From Pseudomonas asturiensis (GTDB lineage: Bacteria > Pseudomonadota > Gammaproteobacteria > Pseudomonadales > Pseudomonadaceae), in assembly GCF_900143095.1 (NCBI RefSeq), contig NZ_FRDA01000028.1:1-40757 (forward strand): 40,757 bases of DNA, given 5' to 3'. A model generated the notes under the pieces. The model was not told the origin of the DNA, did not search any database, and worked only from the letters and a program-made list of their open reading frames with translations. A program made the translations under genes and the position numbers. Numbering within the stretch: position 1 is the first letter of the stretch; the number at the start of each line of letters is the position of its first letter. Below are positions 40,425 to 40,757 of this stretch, one piece after another.

Positions 40425-40757
40425 TGTATGGTTAGACTTGAAGGGGTGGTGGGACGAACAGTTCGCATCTGACTGCTGTAACAGTACAGACCGTGGGAGA
40501 CCTCGCCCCACCCCTTCCACCAAAAGCGCCGATAAAGAATGCTTCGTTCAAGCGACGATAGAAACAAGCCTGCGCCTCTGGGTGAAACCCCTTCAAGCCG
40601 TAAAACCTTAACGTGGAGAACTGTCCATGGCAATGCGCGTTTCGAAGTCAATCGTGGGCGTGGATGTCGCCAAAGTTGAACTCGTTATTTATGAGCCAGA
40701 TCAGGATCTGCTCACCTCGATAACCAACGACAAGCCCACCATAAAACGCTGGCTTAA
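40425..40757 (+). mobile_element. IS110-family insertion sequence, left part (runs off the window)
   Basis: The element appears to begin where a REP is interrupted, near 40424/40425, with CT as possible core dinucleotide, and to carry a long non-coding left end of about 200 bases before the transposase. That left end has an inverted repeat (GAAGGGGTGGTGGG 40440-40453 with CCCCACCCCTTCC 40507-40519). IS110-group elements encode their bridge RNA upstream of the transposase, so 40440-40626 is a candidate for it. Its right end is outside the window. Confidence 0.7.
40627..40757 (+). CDS. IS110-family transposase, N-terminal part (truncated by the window edge)
   Basis: The first 43 codons are present and the frame is open at the right edge. 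The start MAMRVSKSIVGVDVAK is typical of IS110-family DEDD transposases: VGVDVAK (D13) is the first strand and catalytic Asp of the RuvC-like fold. A GGAG lies eight bases before the ATG. Whether the gene is intact cannot be judged. Confidence 0.8.
   Translation, partial: MAMRVSKSIVGVDVAKVELVIYEPDQDLLTSITNDKPTIKRWL

Overview
The window is a chromosomal pyoverdine (fluorescent siderophore) locus of a fluorescent pseudomonad. High GC, many Pseudomonas-type REP palindromes between genes, PvdS-type iron-starvation promoters (TAAAT-N16-CGT) and the full pvd periplasmic maturation set point to the Pseudomonas syringae group. The adenylation-domain codes I read predict the side chain Lys - D-(OH)Asp - Thr - Thr - Gly - D-(OH)Asp - Ser. 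From memory, the P. syringae pyoverdine has Ser at position five, whereas that of P. cichorii has Gly there, so P. cichorii or a close relative is the best guess. That is an inference from the code, not a proof.

Layout: 1-486 holds REP repeats and a probable PvdS promoter. Positions 487-26994 hold four consecutive plus-strand non-ribosomal peptide synthetase genes, organised C-A-T / C-A-T-E-C-A-T / C-A-T-C-A-T / C-A-T-E-C-A-T-TE. These are seven modules in the order of the peptide, with epimerase and DCL-type condensation domains exactly where D-hydroxyaspartate is expected and a thioesterase at the end. A 258-bp gap with a REP pair lies between synthetases 2 and 3. From 27235 to 37915, on the minus strand, lie two tandem FpvA-like TonB-dependent receptors (only the distal one has a signalling STN domain), then pvdE, pvdO, pvdN and pvdM. 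pvdM-pvdN-pvdO-pvdE look like one operon reading from a PvdS box at 37989-38012 to a terminator at 32600-32632. pvdP, the ferribactin tyrosinase, is divergent at 38578-40212 with its own PvdS box. The right edge carries REPs, one of them cut by the left end of an IS110-family insertion sequence whose transposase runs off the window.

How it works together (family knowledge): PvdL, encoded elsewhere, makes acyl-Glu-D-Tyr-Dab. The four synthetases here add the seven side-chain residues and release ferribactin precursor. PvdE exports it to the periplasm, where PvdP (with PvdM) and PvdO oxidise it to the fluorophore and PvdN modifies the glutamate. The FpvA receptors take up ferripyoverdine. The aspartate beta-hydroxylase, PvdL, PvdS/FpvI/FpvR and PvdQ are not in the window.

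Notable oddities: a 51-nt in-frame deletion in the second adenylation domain of synthetase 2, seen against an almost identical Thr module in synthetase 3; a Gly-type code in module 5; loss of several dipeptidase metal ligands in PvdM; several structured repeats; and an IS110 element sitting inside a REP.
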